This document shows positions 35,172 through 45,194 of a stretch of DNA of 64,000 nt, piece after piece. The stretch lies in the NCBI RefSeq assembly GCF_005876855.1, contig NZ_QLAE01000009.1, positions 91,280 through 155,279 on the forward strand, given 5' to 3'. Below the pieces are notes generated by a model. That model was given only the letters and a program-made list of their open reading frames with translations. It ran no database searches and was not told the origin of the DNA. Position 1 is the first letter of the stretch; each line of letters starts with the position of its first letter. The DNA comes from Stutzerimonas nosocomialis (lineage in GTDB: Bacteria; Pseudomonadota; Gammaproteobacteria; Pseudomonadales; Pseudomonadaceae). A program made the translations under genes and the position numbers.

Positions 35172-36179
35172 TCAGAACTCCAGGCAGATCTTGCCGAAGT
35201 GGGCGCCCTGCTCCTGGTGGCGGAACGCCTCGGCGATCTCCTCCAGGGCGAAGCGGCGGTCGATCACCGGCCTGAGCCCCATGGCATCGATGCCGCGGAC
35301 GAAGTCCTGCTGCTCGCGGCGGCTGCCCACGATCAGGCCCTGCAGACGGGCCTGCCTGGCCATCAGCAGGGACGTGGGCACCTCGCCGCCGCGCCCGGTG
35401 AGCACGCCGATCAGCGAAATGTGTCCACCGATGCGCACCGCTTCGATCGACTGCGGCAGGGTGCCCGGCCCGCCCACCTCGACCACGTGGTCGACGCCGC
35501 GCCCGTCGGTCAGCGCCCGCACCCGCTTGCCCCATTCAGGCTCGGCCTTGTAGTTGATGCCGTGGTCGGCGCCCAGCTCGCGCAGGCGCTGGAGCTTTTC
35601 ATCCGAAGACGAGGTGGCGATCACCCGCGCGCCCATCGCCTTGGCGATCTGCAGGGCGAACACCGAGACCCCGCCACTGCCCAGCACCAGCACCGTGTCG
35701 CCGGCCTTTAGCGCGCCATCGACCACCAGCGCCCGCCAGGCGGTGAGCCCTGCGGTGGTCAGCGTCGCCGCCTCGGCATGGCTGAAACCCTGAGGCGCAC
35801 GGGTGAACCAGCTGGCCGGGCAGACCACCGCCTCGCGCGCATAGCCGTCGATGCCGTCGCCCGGAACCTGGCTGAAGTCCCCTACCGCCGGTGGCCCGTC
35901 CTGCCAGCGCGGGAAGAAGCACGACACCACCGAATCGCCGGTGGAAAATTCGCTCACGCCCTCGCCCACGGCTTCGATCACGCCGGCGCCGTCGGCCATC
36001 GGAATCCGACCGTCGGCGGCCGGCGACTTGCCGGAGACGACCAGGTAATCGTGGAAATTGAGCGAGCTGGCGTGTAGGCGAACACGAATCTCGCCAGGGC
36101 CGGGCTGACCCGGCTCGGGATGCTCGACCAGGCGCAGGCGGTCAAGACCGCCCGGCGCCTCGATGCTGATGGCTTTCAT
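35172..36179 (-). CDS. Zinc-independent MDR oxidoreductase (quinone-oxidoreductase-like)
   Basis: NAD(P)H-dependent medium-chain reductase of 335 residues. N-terminal GroES-like domain with HASSLNFHDYLVVSG, where the zinc-ligand Cys of alcohol dehydrogenases is replaced, as in the quinone oxidoreductase branch. The cofactor motif VLGSGGVSVFALQIAKAMGA is around 165-184. It is often labelled zinc-dependent alcohol dehydrogenase, but I see no zinc ligands. Downstream of the EamA gene by 28 bp, probably one transcript, and divergent from the LysR gene which may control it. Substrate unknown. Confidence 0.9.
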   Translation of the reverse strand: MKAISIEAPGGLDRLRLVEHPEPGQPGPGEIRVRLHASSLNFHDYLVVSGKSPAADGRIPMADGAGVIEAVGEGVSEFSTGDSVVSCFFPRWQDGPPAVGDFSQVPGDGIDGYAREAVVCPASWFTRAPQGFSHAEAATLTTAGLTAWRALVVDGALKAGDTVLVLGSGGVSVFALQIAKAMGARVIATSSSDEKLQRLRELGADHGINYKAEPEWGKRVRALTDGRGVDHVVEVGGPGTLPQSIEAVRIGGHISLIGVLTGRGGEVPTSLLMARQARLQGLIVGSRREQQDFVRGIDAMGLRPVIDRRFALEEIAEAFRHQEQGAHFGKICLEF

Positions 36180-36207
36180 CGGCTTTCCTCCGTAAGGGTG
36201 GAAAGAT

Positions 36208-37146
36208 TCAGACCGCGGCCCGGGCCCTGATGCTTTTCTTCTTCCGCCCGCCGGTGTCCTTTAGCCGCTCGCCAGGATGCGCGGGCGCGGCGGTGAGCCG
36301 CACCGCCCAGAGCGAAGCCAGCACCAGCAGCACGCCGCCGGCCCAGCCACTGGCGCCGAGCCGCTCGTCCAGCCACAGCGAGGCGAACAGGGCGCCGAAC
36401 AGCGGCTCGGTGCCCATCAGCATCGACACCCGGGTCGGGCTGGAGGCGCGCAACGCGAAGTTCTGCACGAAGAACGCCAGCAAGGTGGCGAACAGCACCA
36501 GGTAAACCACCGCCAGCCAGAACACGCCACTGCTCGGCAACGCCGGCAGCCCGCCGGGCAGGACGAACGCGAGCGCCAGGCAGCCGACCGCCACCACCGC
36601 GCTCTGCACTGCCGTCAGCGCCAGCGCCGGAACCTCGCGGCCGGCGGTCAGGCGCTGGGTGAGGCAGACGAACCCCGCGCGCAGCAGCGCCGCGCCGAGC
36701 ATCAGGCCATCGCCGAGCCCGAAGCGGATCGCCGCCCCGCCGGTCAGCAGCCAGACGCCGACCACCGCCAACGCGCAGGCGGCCAGCAACAGGGGCCGGG
36801 GACGACGGCCGAACAGCGCCCACTCGACGAAGGGCGTGAACAGCACGCAGAGGCTGATCAACAAGGCCGCGTTGCTCGCGCTGGTCAGCAACACCCCGTA
36901 GGTCTCGCACAGGAAGATCGCCAGCAGCAACAGCCCCAGCGGCAACCCCGGACGCAGCGCCGCTGCACCCGCACCACGCAGTGTCGGGGCCAGCAACAGG
37001 CAGGTCAGGCCGAAGCGCGCGGCGATGAAGCCGAGCACCGGATAGAACAGCAGCGCCTGCTTGGCCACCGCGTAGCTGCTGCCCCAGATCACCGCCACCA
37101 GCAGCAGCGCCAGTTCAGCGGCCTGCCGAGTCCCCATACGCATCAT
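36208..37146 (-). CDS. EamA/DMT-family transporter
   Basis: Integral membrane protein of about 312 residues with ten hydrophobic segments in two EamA repeats. The first begins LALLLVAVIWGSSYAVAKQALL; the second is centred on FWLAVVYLVLFATLLAFFV and ends PLFGALFASLWLDERLG. Family members export metabolites, often amino acids. ATG at 37146 is chosen because GAGG lies five bases upstream; an upstream ATG in frame (37161) has no such site. First gene before the MDR oxidoreductase; divergent LysR gene 86 bp away. Confidence 0.9.
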   Translation of the reverse strand: MMRMGTRQAAELALLLVAVIWGSSYAVAKQALLFYPVLGFIAARFGLTCLLLAPTLRGAGAAALRPGLPLGLLLLAIFLCETYGVLLTSASNAALLISLCVLFTPFVEWALFGRRPRPLLLAACALAVVGVWLLTGGAAIRFGLGDGLMLGAALLRAGFVCLTQRLTAGREVPALALTAVQSAVVAVGCLALAFVLPGGLPALPSSGVFWLAVVYLVLFATLLAFFVQNFALRASSPTRVSMLMGTEPLFGALFASLWLDERLGASGWAGGVLLVLASLWAVRLTAAPAHPGERLKDTGGRKKKSIRARAAV

Positions 37147-37165
37147 CGCGCCCTCGCACATGAAC

Positions 37166-37230
37166 GGAACGCGATTGTTCCCCAGCCAGGCGGGCGCGAT
37201 AATCCGACATTTCGGAACAGGATTTATTCC
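37166..37230. promoter_or_regulatory. Two related palindromes in the EamA/LysR intergenic region
   Basis: GGAAC-N6-GTTCC at 37166-37181 and GGAA-N9-TTCC at 37214-37230 share the pattern CGGAAC..GATT..TTCC and are 48 bp apart. They lie between the divergent EamA and LysR starts, as expected for LysR regulator sites. Confidence 0.55.
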
Positions 37231-37232
37231 CC

Positions 37233-38147
37233 GTGAGCACAGATGAACTGGCCGCCCTGCTGCCGGGGTTGGCGGTCCTGGTGCAGGTGGTCGAGACGGG
37301 CAGCTTCTCGGCCGTCGCCCGCCAGCAGGGCAGCACCGCCTCGGCAGTGAGCCGGCAGATCGCCCGCCTCGAGCAGGCCCTGTCGCTGCGGCTGCTCGAA
37401 CGCACCACGCGCAAGCTGCGCCTGACCGACGCGGGCGAGGAGGTCTACGGCCACGCGCTGGAACTGATGGCCGCCGCCCGCGCGGTGGCCGACGTCGGCG
37501 AGCGGCTGATGCAGAGCCCGCGCGGGCGGGTTCGGCTGAGCGTGCCGAAGGCGCTCGGGCGCTTCGTGATCAACCCGCTGCTGCCGCAATTCCTGCGCCG
37601 CTACCCGGACGTCGACCTGCAGGTGCAGCTCAGCGACCGCAGCCCGGATCTGATCGACGACCATTTCGACCTGGTGGTGAGGGTCGGCGACCAGCCCCCG
37701 GAAGGGCTGGCCGGCCGCCCGATCACCCAGGTACGCCAGCTGCTCTGCGCCAGCCCGGACTATCTCGACGCACACGGCGAGCCGCATCACCCGCAGGAGC
37801 TGTTGCGCCACAGCTGCCTGTTCCTCGCGGAAACGGCGGACGACCACCGCTGGCATTTCCGCCGCGGCGACGAGCAGGAGGTGGTGGCGGTGCGTGGCCG
37901 GTACGCCTGCAACCACAGCGAGGCGCGGATGCTGCTGGCTCGCGAGGGCCTGGGCATCACCTGCCTGCCGCACTTCACCGCGGCCGAGGCGTTGGCATGC
38001 GGCGAACTGCGCGAGGTGCTCCCCGAGTGGCGCTACACCGGCTCCTACCAGGGTGCGGCCTGGCTGCTGTGGCGGCCGAACCGGCAGTTGCCGCCGAGCC
38101 TGCGCGCGCTGATCGACTACCTGGCGCAGCAGCTCGACGGGCGCTGA
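37233..38147 (+). CDS. LysR-family transcriptional regulator
   Basis: Regulator of 304 residues. The N-terminal winged HTH is clear: VVETGSFSAVARQQGSTASAVSRQIARLEQAL, then LLERTTRKLRLTDAGEEVY (about 19-78). The C-terminal ligand-binding domain includes HFDLVVRVGDQPPEGLAGRPI, of the CrgA/YhaJ-like subgroup that senses diverse small molecules. Start is GTG at 37233. It is divergent from the EamA-MDR pair, the likely targets. It ends 1 bp from the thyA stop. Confidence 0.93.
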   Translation: MSTDELAALLPGLAVLVQVVETGSFSAVARQQGSTASAVSRQIARLEQALSLRLLERTTRKLRLTDAGEEVYGHALELMAAARAVADVGERLMQSPRGRVRLSVPKALGRFVINPLLPQFLRRYPDVDLQVQLSDRSPDLIDDHFDLVVRVGDQPPEGLAGRPITQVRQLLCASPDYLDAHGEPHHPQELLRHSCLFLAETADDHRWHFRRGDEQEVVAVRGRYACNHSEARMLLAREGLGITCLPHFTAAEALACGELREVLPEWRYTGSYQGAAWLLWRPNRQLPPSLRALIDYLAQQLDGR

Positions 38148-38148
38148 C

Positions 38149-38943
38149 TCAGACGGCGACCGGCGCCTTGATGTGCGGGTGGGCCTCGTAACCGACCAGT
38201 TCGAAGTCCTCGAAGCGGAAGGCGAACAGGTCCTTCACTGCCGGGTTGAGCTTCATGGCCGGCAGCGGCAGCGGCTCGCGGGTCAGTTGCAGGTCGGCCT
38301 GTTCCAGGTGGTTGGCGTACAGGTGGCAGTCGCCGCCGGTCCAGATGAAGTCGCCGGGCTGCAGGTCGCAGACCTGGGCGAGCATCAGGGTCAGCAGCGC
38401 GTAGCTGGCGATGTTGAAGGGCACGCCCAGGAAGATGTCCGCCGAGCGCTGGTACAGCTGGCAGGACAGCTTGCCGTCGGCCACGTAGAACTGGAACAGC
38501 GCGTGGCACGGCGGCAGGGCCATCTCGTCCACCAGGGCCGGGTTCCACGCCGAGACGATCAGGCGGCGCGAGTCCGGGTTCTTCCTGATCATCTCGACGA
38601 GCTTGGCGATCTGGTCGATGGACTCGCCATTGGGCGCCGGCCAGTTGCGCCACTGGTACCCGTAGACCGGCCCCAGGTCGCCGTTCTCATCGGCCCACTC
38701 GTCCCAGATCCGCACGCCGTGCTCCTTGAGGTAGGCAATGTTGGTCGAGCCCTGCAGGAACCACAACAGCTCGTGGATGATGGACTTGAGGTGGCATTTC
38801 TTGGTGGTGACCAGCGGGAAGCCTTCGCCGAGGTCGAAGCGCATCTGGTAGCCGAACACGCTGTAGGTGCCGGTGCCGGTGCGGTCGCTCTTGAAGGTGC
38901 CGTGCTCGCGCACGTGGCGCATCAGGTCGAGGTACTGTTTCAT
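38149..38943 (-). CDS. thyA: Thymidylate synthase
   Basis: Enzyme of 264 residues making dTMP from dUMP and methylene-tetrahydrofolate, and releasing dihydrofolate for FolA. The active-site Cys146 is in [11 protein letters not shown] (144-154). The family's DRTGTGT (20-26) and FNIASYALL segments are intact. The ATG at 38943 gives the usual start [11 protein letters not shown], same length as E. coli ThyA; the three extra upstream codons are rejected. Followed by the LysR gene stop, convergent. Confidence 0.98.
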   Translation of the reverse strand: MKQYLDLMRHVREHGTFKSDRTGTGTYSVFGYQMRFDLGEGFPLVTTKKCHLKSIIHELLWFLQGSTNIAYLKEHGVRIWDEWADENGDLGPVYGYQWRNWPAPNGESIDQIAKLVEMIRKNPDSRRLIVSAWNPALVDEMALPPCHALFQFYVADGKLSCQLYQRSADIFLGVPFNIASYALLTLMLAQVCDLQPGDFIWTGGDCHLYANHLEQADLQLTREPLPLPAMKLNPAVKDLFAFRFEDFELVGYEAHPHIKAPVAV

Positions 38944-39025
38944 CGAGGGCACTCGGGAAAAGGGGCTGGGCGAATAGTAAGGCGCCCGGCCCCGGTTGTC
39001 GCGCGCAGGGGCCGGGCGGCGCGGC

Positions 39026-39832
39026 TCAGGCGATGGCCTTGGGTGCGTTGTGGCGGTAGCCCCAGAGCATCATCCCGGCGCCGAGCAGAATCATCGGCAC
39101 GCAGAGTACCTGGCCCATGGTCAGCCAGCCGAAGGCGAGGTAGCCGAGCTGGGCATCCGGGACGCGGACGAACTCGACGATGAAGCGAAAGATGCCGTAG
39201 CAGATGGCGAACAGGCCGGAAACCGCCATGGTCGGTCGCGGCTTGCGCGAATAGATCCAGAGAATCACGAACAGGGCGACGCCTTCGAGGGCGAACTGAT
39301 AGAGCTGCGAAGGGTGCCGCGGCAGCTGGGCCGGATCGCTGAAGCGCGGGAATACCATCGCCCAGGGCAGGTCCGTGGCCTTGCCCCAGAGTTCGGCGTT
39401 GATGAAGTTGCCGATCCGGCCGGCCCCCAGGCCGATCGGCACCAGCGGTGCGATGAAGTCCATCAGTTCGAAGAAGCGCTTGCCGTTGCGCCTGGCGAAG
39501 ATCCAGGTACACAGCAGCACCCCGATCAGGCCGCCGTGGAACGACATGCCGCCCTTCCAGATCTGCAGGATCAGCGTCGGGTCGTTGAGGTAGGCGGCCA
39601 GATCGTAGAACAGCACGTAGCCCAGGCGCCCGCCGGCGATCACCCCCAGCGCCACCCAGAACACCAGGTCGGAGAGTTTCTCCTTGCTCCAGGTCGGATC
39701 GAACGCCGCCAGCCGGCGCGAGGCCAGCCACCAGGCACCGCCGATACCGATCAGGTACATCAGGCCGTACCAGTGAATCTGCAACGGGCCGAGGGATACG
39801 GCAACCGGGTCGATATTGGGATAAGGCAGCAT
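39026..39832 (-). CDS. lgt: Prolipoprotein diacylglyceryl transferase
   Basis: Inner-membrane enzyme (268 aa) that moves diacylglyceryl from phosphatidylglycerol to the lipobox Cys of pre-lipoproteins. About seven membrane segments. Key motif [19 protein letters not shown] contains the conserved Asn and Arg positions, preceded by [11 protein letters not shown] with the essential His. It is upstream of thyA (82-bp gap) and 10 bp after the TauE/SafE gene, the usual Pseudomonas order. It would modify CsgG at the other end of this window, among others. Confidence 0.97.
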   Translation of the reverse strand: MLPYPNIDPVAVSLGPLQIHWYGLMYLIGIGGAWWLASRRLAAFDPTWSKEKLSDLVFWVALGVIAGGRLGYVLFYDLAAYLNDPTLILQIWKGGMSFHGGLIGVLLCTWIFARRNGKRFFELMDFIAPLVPIGLGAGRIGNFINAELWGKATDLPWAMVFPRFSDPAQLPRHPSQLYQFALEGVALFVILWIYSRKPRPTMAVSGLFAICYGIFRFIVEFVRVPDAQLGYLAFGWLTMGQVLCVPMILLGAGMMLWGYRHNAPKAIA

Positions 39833-39842
39833 CCCGCTCTCC

Positions 39843-40625
39843 TCAGATCAAGAAATTGATGCCCACGCCAAGCAGCAGCAGGGCGAACAGACGCTTGAGC
39901 ACCCGCGACGACAGGCGATGGGCCAGGTTGGCGCCGATACGGGCGAAAAACATGCTGGTACAGGCGATGCCGACCACGGCCGGCAGGTAGACGAAGCCCA
40001 GGCTCCAGGACGGCAACCGCGGGTCTTGCCAGCCTACTACCATGAAACTCAAGGCACCGGCGATCGCGATCGGCAGGCCTGTGGCCGCGGAGGTCGCCAC
40101 GGCCTGCTGCATCGGCACGCTGCGCCAGGACAGGAACGGCACGGTCAGCGAGCCGCCACCGATGCCGAAGATCGCCGACGCCCAGCCGATCACCACGCCC
40201 GCGGCGCTCAGGGCCGGCCGGCCCGGTACGTCCCGCGTGCCGCGCGGTTTGAAGTCGAGCCCCATCTGGATGGCCATGGCGATGGCGAACACACCGATGA
40301 TCTTCTGCAGCATCGGGCCCTGGATGGCCGCCGCGGTGAGGCTGCCGAGCGCGGCGCCGACCACGATGCCCAGGCTCATCCAGAGCACCAGCGGCCACCG
40401 CACCGCGCCCTTGCGGTGGTGCGCGAGGATCGAGTTGATCGAGGTGAAGACGATGGTGGCCAGTGAGGTGCCGACCGCCAGGTGGGTGAGCACTGCGGGG
40501 GCGAAGCCGTGGGCGCTGAAACTGAAAACCAGAACAGGGACGATGATGAGCCCGCCACCGACGCCGAACAGCCCGGCCAGTACGCCGGCGAAGCCCCCCA
40601 GCACCAGGTAAAGCACGAACTCCAT
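39843..40625 (-). CDS. TauE/SafE-family membrane transporter
   Basis: Membrane protein of 260 residues, eight hydrophobic segments in two halves, each with the family's glycine-rich opening: [21 protein letters not shown] near the start and [19 protein letters not shown] in the second half. Members export sulphite or organosulphur anions. The ATG at 40625 matches the family start, although the frame remains open 112 codons further. Lies 10 bp upstream of lgt, probably co-transcribed. Substrate unknown. Confidence 0.9.
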   Translation of the reverse strand: MEFVLYLVLGGFAGVLAGLFGVGGGLIIVPVLVFSFSAHGFAPAVLTHLAVGTSLATIVFTSINSILAHHRKGAVRWPLVLWMSLGIVVGAALGSLTAAAIQGPMLQKIIGVFAIAMAIQMGLDFKPRGTRDVPGRPALSAAGVVIGWASAIFGIGGGSLTVPFLSWRSVPMQQAVATSAATGLPIAIAGALSFMVVGWQDPRLPSWSLGFVYLPAVVGIACTSMFFARIGANLAHRLSSRVLKRLFALLLLGVGINFLI

Positions 40626-40765
40626 GGAGCGCCCCCAAAAAGCAAAGCGGCATGTTAGCGGAAACCGGCGTCCGGGGCTGCTGCCGATCGCTTCGCCAGC
40701 CGCTGGGCTGGCGCGTGCCGCCGGTTTTCGTCTAGCCTCGGGCTTTCCCTCCGATGGCCGTGCCC

Positions 40766-41566
40766 ATGTGCCTGATCGTTTTCGCCTGGCGCCCTGACCA
40801 CCCGCTGCCACTGGTGGTCGCGGGCAATCGCGACGAGTTCCGTGCCCGCCCGACGCAGCCGCTGGCGGTCTGGGACGACGCCCCTCAGGTCGTCGCCGGG
40901 CGGGACCTGCGGGCCGGCGGCACCTGGATGGGCGTCGCGCCGGGCGGCCGCTTCGCCGCACTGACCAACATCCGCGGATCGGGCCGGCAAAGCGGCCCGC
41001 TGTCGCGGGGCGACCTGCCCGAGCGCTTCCTGCGGGGCGACCAGGCTCCGCTGGCCTATCTGCAGGAAGTCGCCAGCCAGCGGGAGCAGTACGCCGGCTT
41101 CAACCTGCTGGTCGGCGATGCCGGGACGCTGTGCTACCTCAATGCCCAGGAAGGCATCCCGCGAGCGCTGCTGCCCGGGGTGTACGGGCTTTCCAATGCC
41201 GCGCTGGACACCCCCTGGCCGAAGCTGCTGAACGCCCGCGAGGCGCTGCACAGGTGTCTGGCCGAACCGCGCCTCGAACACCTGCTGGAGCTGCTGGCGG
41301 ACTCGCGCAAGATCGCCGATGCGCAATTGCCGCAGACCGGCGTCGGCCTGGAGATGGAGCGGCTGCTGTCGAGCGTGTTCATCGACAGCCCCGACTACGG
41401 CACCCGCACCAGCACGGCGCTGATTCGCCATGGCGCGGATCGCTTCGAGATCATCGAACGCAGCTTCGCCAGTGGCGGCAGGGTCACCGGTGAGGTCGGC
41501 TTCGACAGCGCATGGGGGTCGGAGGCAACGGCCCTGTCTAGCTCTGGATCACCACGGACGGCTTGA
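40766..41566 (+). CDS. NRDE-family protein (TANGO2-like)
   Basis: Protein of 266 residues with the NRDE signature (AGNRDEF, about 19-25) just after the start MCLIVFAWRP. Cys2 would become N-terminal after Met removal, as in Ntn-hydrolase-like folds, so the ATG at 40766 is preferred to one four codons upstream. Conserved GGTWMGV and FNLLVGD follow. The family, related to mammalian TANGO2, has been connected to haem handling, but the bacterial role is unsettled. It ends inside the convergent ptsP gene, a 29-bp overlap. Confidence 0.85.
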   Translation: MCLIVFAWRPDHPLPLVVAGNRDEFRARPTQPLAVWDDAPQVVAGRDLRAGGTWMGVAPGGRFAALTNIRGSGRQSGPLSRGDLPERFLRGDQAPLAYLQEVASQREQYAGFNLLVGDAGTLCYLNAQEGIPRALLPGVYGLSNAALDTPWPKLLNAREALHRCLAEPRLEHLLELLADSRKIADAQLPQTGVGLEMERLLSSVFIDSPDYGTRTSTALIRHGADRFEIIERSFASGGRVTGEVGFDSAWGSEATALSSSGSPRTA

Positions 41567-43817
41567 CCAGCCGGCTCAGGCCCAGGCTGCGCAGCGCCAG
41601 CTGCAGGGTGCTGTAGATGACCTGAGGGTTGTCGATGCACATGACCTTGGCCAGCAGGGCATGGGCCGTGGGCATGTCGACCTGGCGCAGCAGCCACTTC
41701 ACCTTCGGCAGGTTAGTGGCGTTCATCGACAGGCTGTCGAACCCCATCGCCATCAGCAGCACGGCCGCCGCCGGGTCGCCGGCCATCTCGCCACAAATGC
41801 TCACCGGCTTGCCTTCGGCATGGGCGCCGTCGACCACCAGCTTGAGCGCCTGCAGCACCGCCGGATGCAGGAAGTCGTAGAGGTCGGCGACCCGCGGGTT
41901 GTTGCGATCGACCGCCAGCAGGTACTGGGTCAGGTCGTTGGAGCCCACCGAGATGAAATCCACCTGCTGCGCCAGCTCGCGGATCTGGTAGACCGCCGCC
42001 GGCACCTCGATCATCACGCCGATCGGCGGCAACGGCACGTCGGTGCCCTCGTCGCGTACCTCGCCCCAGGCCCGGTGGATCAGGTGCAGCGCCTCTTCCA
42101 GTTCGTGGGTGCCGGAAATCATCGGCAGCAGGATGCGCAGGTTGTTCAGCCCTTCGCTGGCCTTGAGCATGGCGCGGGTCTGCACCAGGAAGATTTCCGG
42201 ATGATCGAGCGTGACCCGGATGCCCCGCCAGCCGAGGAAGGGGTTCTGCTCGTTGATCGGGAAATAGGACAGGCACTTGTCGCCACCGATGTCCAGGCTG
42301 CGCATGGTCACTGGCAGCGGGTGGAAGGCAGCGAGCTGCTCGCGGTAGATCGCCAGCTGTTCCTTCTCGCTGGGGAAGCGCTCCTTGATCATGAAGGGCA
42401 CTTCGGTGCGGTACAGCCCGACACCCTCGGCGCCGCGCTCCTGGGCCCGCACCACGTCGGCCATCAGCCCGGTGTTGACCCACAGCGGCATGCGGTGGCC
42501 GTCCGGCGTCTCGCACGGCAGGGTCCGCAGCACGTCGAGCCCTTCGGAGATCTGCCGCTCCTGCTCCACCACCGCGGCGTACTGGTCGCGCAGGACCGCG
42601 CCGGGATTGGTGATGATCTCGCCCCGGTAGCCGTCGACGATCAGGTTGATGCCGTCGACCTTCGAATACGGCAGGTCGACCACGCCCATGACGGTCGGCA
42701 CGCCCATCGCCCGGGCCAGGATGGCGACGTGGGAGTTGCTCGAGCCGAGTACCGAGACCAGGCCGACGAGCTTGCCCTCGGGCACCTCGCCGAGCATGGT
42801 CGGCGACAGCTCCTCGCTGACCAGGATGGTCTTGTCCGGGTAGGTGAGGCTCTGCTGGCGCTCCTGCTGCAGGTAGGCGAGCAGGCGGCGGCCGATGTCC
42901 TTGACGTCGGCGGCGCGCTCGCGCAGGTAGGCGTCGTCCATCAGCTCGAAGCGCTTGACGTGATCGGTCACCACCTGGCGCAGCGCGCCCTGGGCCCACT
43001 GGCCGGTGCGTATCACCTTGCTCACTTCGCCGCCCAGGGCGGAATCGTCGAGCATCATCAGGTAGACGTCGAACAGCGCGCGCTCTTCCTTGCGCATCTG
43101 CGTGGCGAGCTTGTCGGAAAGGATGCGCATGTCGGCGCGCACCGCCTCGAGGGCGGTATTGAACAGGGCGAGCTCGGCCTCGATGTCGCTGACCGTCTTG
43201 TCCGGCACCACTTCCAGATCCGCGGGCGGCAGCACCACCACGGCGGTGCCCACGGCGGCCCCTGGCGCACCCGGCACGCCGACGAAGCGCGCTTCCTGGA
43301 TGCCCTTGCCCTGGCGGCCCAGGCCGCGGATCGAACCGGTCGCCTCGGCATGGGCGATGACCCCGGCGAGCTGCGCGCTCATGGTCACCAGGAAGGCTTC
43401 CTCGCCTTCGTCGAACTGACGGCGCTCCTTCTGCTGGATGACCAGTACGCCCATCACGCGGCGGTGGTGGATGATCGGCGCGCCGAGGAAGGAGGCGTAG
43501 CGCTCCTCGCCGGTCTCGGAGAAATAGCGGTAGCGGGGATGTTCGGAGGCATGCTCGAGGTTGAGCGGCTCCTCGCGCGAGCCCACCAGGCCGACCAGGC
43601 CTTCGTTGGGCGCCATGCTGACCTTGCCGATGGCCTTCTTGTTCAGGCCCTCGGTCGCCATCAGCACGAAACGGTTGGTTTCCGGATCCAGCAGGTAGAC
43701 CGAGCAGACCTGGCTGCCCATGGCCTCCTTGACCCTCAGCACGATGATGCCCAACGCCGCCTTGAGGTCCTTGGCGGCGTTAACTTCCTGGACGATCTTG
43801 CGCAGCGTGCCGAGCAT
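41538..43817 (-). CDS. ptsP: Phosphoenolpyruvate-protein phosphotransferase of the nitrogen PTS
   Basis: EI-Ntr, 759 residues. An N-terminal GAF domain (~1-160) starts LRKIVQEVNAAKDLKAALGII. The enzyme I body follows, with the phospho-His in SSNSHVAILARAMGV. A C-terminal PEP-binding TIM barrel (GVGLYRTEVPFM, SLDIGGDKCLSYF, FISVGSNDLTQYLLAVDR) includes a cysteine in VSICGEMAGDP. It phosphorylates NPr and then EIIA-Ntr, a regulatory relay responding to nitrogen. Co-directional with rppH, 19 bp downstream of it. Normal length for PtsP. Confidence 0.97.
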   Translation of the reverse strand: MLGTLRKIVQEVNAAKDLKAALGIIVLRVKEAMGSQVCSVYLLDPETNRFVLMATEGLNKKAIGKVSMAPNEGLVGLVGSREEPLNLEHASEHPRYRYFSETGEERYASFLGAPIIHHRRVMGVLVIQQKERRQFDEGEEAFLVTMSAQLAGVIAHAEATGSIRGLGRQGKGIQEARFVGVPGAPGAAVGTAVVVLPPADLEVVPDKTVSDIEAELALFNTALEAVRADMRILSDKLATQMRKEERALFDVYLMMLDDSALGGEVSKVIRTGQWAQGALRQVVTDHVKRFELMDDAYLRERAADVKDIGRRLLAYLQQERQQSLTYPDKTILVSEELSPTMLGEVPEGKLVGLVSVLGSSNSHVAILARAMGVPTVMGVVDLPYSKVDGINLIVDGYRGEIITNPGAVLRDQYAAVVEQERQISEGLDVLRTLPCETPDGHRMPLWVNTGLMADVVRAQERGAEGVGLYRTEVPFMIKERFPSEKEQLAIYREQLAAFHPLPVTMRSLDIGGDKCLSYFPINEQNPFLGWRGIRVTLDHPEIFLVQTRAMLKASEGLNNLRILLPMISGTHELEEALHLIHRAWGEVRDEGTDVPLPPIGVMIEVPAAVYQIRELAQQVDFISVGSNDLTQYLLAVDRNNPRVADLYDFLHPAVLQALKLVVDGAHAEGKPVSICGEMAGDPAAAVLLMAMGFDSLSMNATNLPKVKWLLRQVDMPTAHALLAKVMCIDNPQVIYSTLQLALRSLGLSRLVKPSVVIQS

Positions 43818-43836
43818 GCTCAGGGCGATTCTCCCG

Positions 43837-44316
43837 TCAGTCCCGAGCCAGCAGGCGCGGAGCGAGTTCTTTTAAGGCGCGCCGATAGACCTCGCGCTTG
43901 AAGGTGACTACCTGGCCCAGCGGGTACCAGTAGCTGACCCAGCGCCAACCATCGAACTCGGGCTTTCCGGTGACGTCCATGCGCACGCGCTGCTCGTCGG
44001 AGAGCAGCCGCAGCAGGAACCACTTCTGTTTCTGGCCGATGCACAGGGGCTGGCTGTGGGTGCGCACCAGCCGCTGCGGCAGACGATAACGCAACCAGCC
44101 GCGGGTGCAGGCGAGTATTTTCACATCCTGCCGCTCCAGCCCGACTTCCTCGTTGAGCTCGCGGTACAACGCCTCTTCGGGCGTCTCGCGGTCGTTGATG
44201 CCACCCTGGGGGAACTGCCAGGCGTCCTGGTTGATCCTCCGCGCCCACAACACCTGACCGACATCATTGGTCAGGATGATGCCGACATTGGGGCGAAAAC
44301 CATCGGAATCGATCAC
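43837..44316 (-). CDS. rppH: RNA pyrophosphohydrolase
   Basis: Nudix hydrolase (159 aa) removing pyrophosphate from 5' triphosphate mRNA, triggering RNase E decay. The Nudix box [23 protein letters not shown] (about 38-60) has the full GxxExxxxxxxREUxEExGx pattern. The N-terminus [14 protein letters not shown] is highly conserved, so GTG at 44316 is taken as start, with GAGG seven bases upstream. It precedes ptsP by 19 bp, and the two are commonly together in Pseudomonas. Confidence 0.96.
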   Translation of the reverse strand: MIDSDGFRPNVGIILTNDVGQVLWARRINQDAWQFPQGGINDRETPEEALYRELNEEVGLERQDVKILACTRGWLRYRLPQRLVRTHSQPLCIGQKQKWFLLRLLSDEQRVRMDVTGKPEFDGWRWVSYWYPLGQVVTFKREVYRRALKELAPRLLARD

Positions 44317-44533
44317 CGCTGCAACCTCGGAAAAACGCATGTTCCGGCATTGTTCCACAAAAATGCGCGAAGTCGGAAGCACAGATATGGCCGCCCGGCC
44401 GAGCGTCTGACGGAGCGTGCCGACGCGCGCTCCGGAGCCTGGCGTCGACAGACGCGACGCAGCCGGTGGAGGAGTCTTCAGCCGCCCCGGCCGAGCCGTT
44501 ATGCTTAGCCACTTTGCCCCCGAGGAATCCTCC

Positions 44534-45190
44534 GTGCGCCTGGCTCTTTTCGATCTCGACAACACCCTCCTGGCTGGGGACAGCGACCACGCCTGGGGCG
44601 AGTACCTGTGCAACAGCGGCCTGGTCGACGCCCAGGCCTACCGCGCGCGCAACGATGCCTTCTACCAGGACTACCTGGCGGGCACGCTGGACGTGCTGGC
44701 CTACCAGAACTTCTGCCAGGAACTGCTGGGACGCAGCGAGATGGCGCAGCTGGAACAATGGCACCAGGCGTTCATGCGCGAGTACGTCGAACCCATCGTC
44801 CTGGCCAAGGGCGAAGCGCTGCTGCGCAAGCACCACGACGCGGGCGACCAGGTGGTGATCATCACCGCCACCAACCGCTTCATCACCGGGCCGATCGCCG
44901 CGCGCCTGGGCGTCGACACCCTGCTGGCCACCGAATGCGAGATGGCCGACGGGCGCTACACCGGCCGTTCGACCGACGTGCCCTGCTTCCAGGAGGGCAA
45001 GGTCACGCGCCTGGAGCGCTGGCTGCGCGAGACCGGCCACAGCCTGGACGGCAGCTACTTCTATAGCGATTCGCGCAACGACCTGCCGCTGCTCGAGCGG
45101 GTCAGCCATCCGGTGGCGGTCGATCCGGACCCGGTGCTCAGGGAAATCGCCCAGTCGCGCGGCTGGGAAATCCTGACCCTGCGCGACTGA
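44534..45190 (+). CDS. HAD-superfamily hydrolase, IB family
   Basis: Phosphatase-like protein of 218 residues with motif I at the very N-terminus, [19 protein letters not shown] (nucleophile Asp in DLDNT). Later motifs are [14 protein letters not shown], the Lys of [13 protein letters not shown] and the acidic [12 protein letters not shown]. Related to SerB/phosphoserine-phosphatase-type IB enzymes. GTG at 44534 is chosen, since GAGGA lies seven bases before it; an ATG 11 codons upstream has no ribosome site. Substrate unknown. Divergent from rppH. Confidence 0.92.
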   Translation: MRLALFDLDNTLLAGDSDHAWGEYLCNSGLVDAQAYRARNDAFYQDYLAGTLDVLAYQNFCQELLGRSEMAQLEQWHQAFMREYVEPIVLAKGEALLRKHHDAGDQVVIITATNRFITGPIAARLGVDTLLATECEMADGRYTGRSTDVPCFQEGKVTRLERWLRETGHSLDGSYFYSDSRNDLPLLERVSHPVAVDPDPVLREIAQSRGWEILTLRD

Positions 45191-45194
45191 CGGC

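Noticed and set aside
35172-36179. Zinc-dependent alcohol dehydrogenase
   Set aside because: The fold is MDR, but the zinc-ligand cysteines are lacking; the quinone-oxidoreductase-like branch fits better.
41430-43901. Long open frame antisense to ptsP
   Set aside because: Shadow of a GC-rich gene; ptsP has complete EI-Ntr motifs on the other strand.
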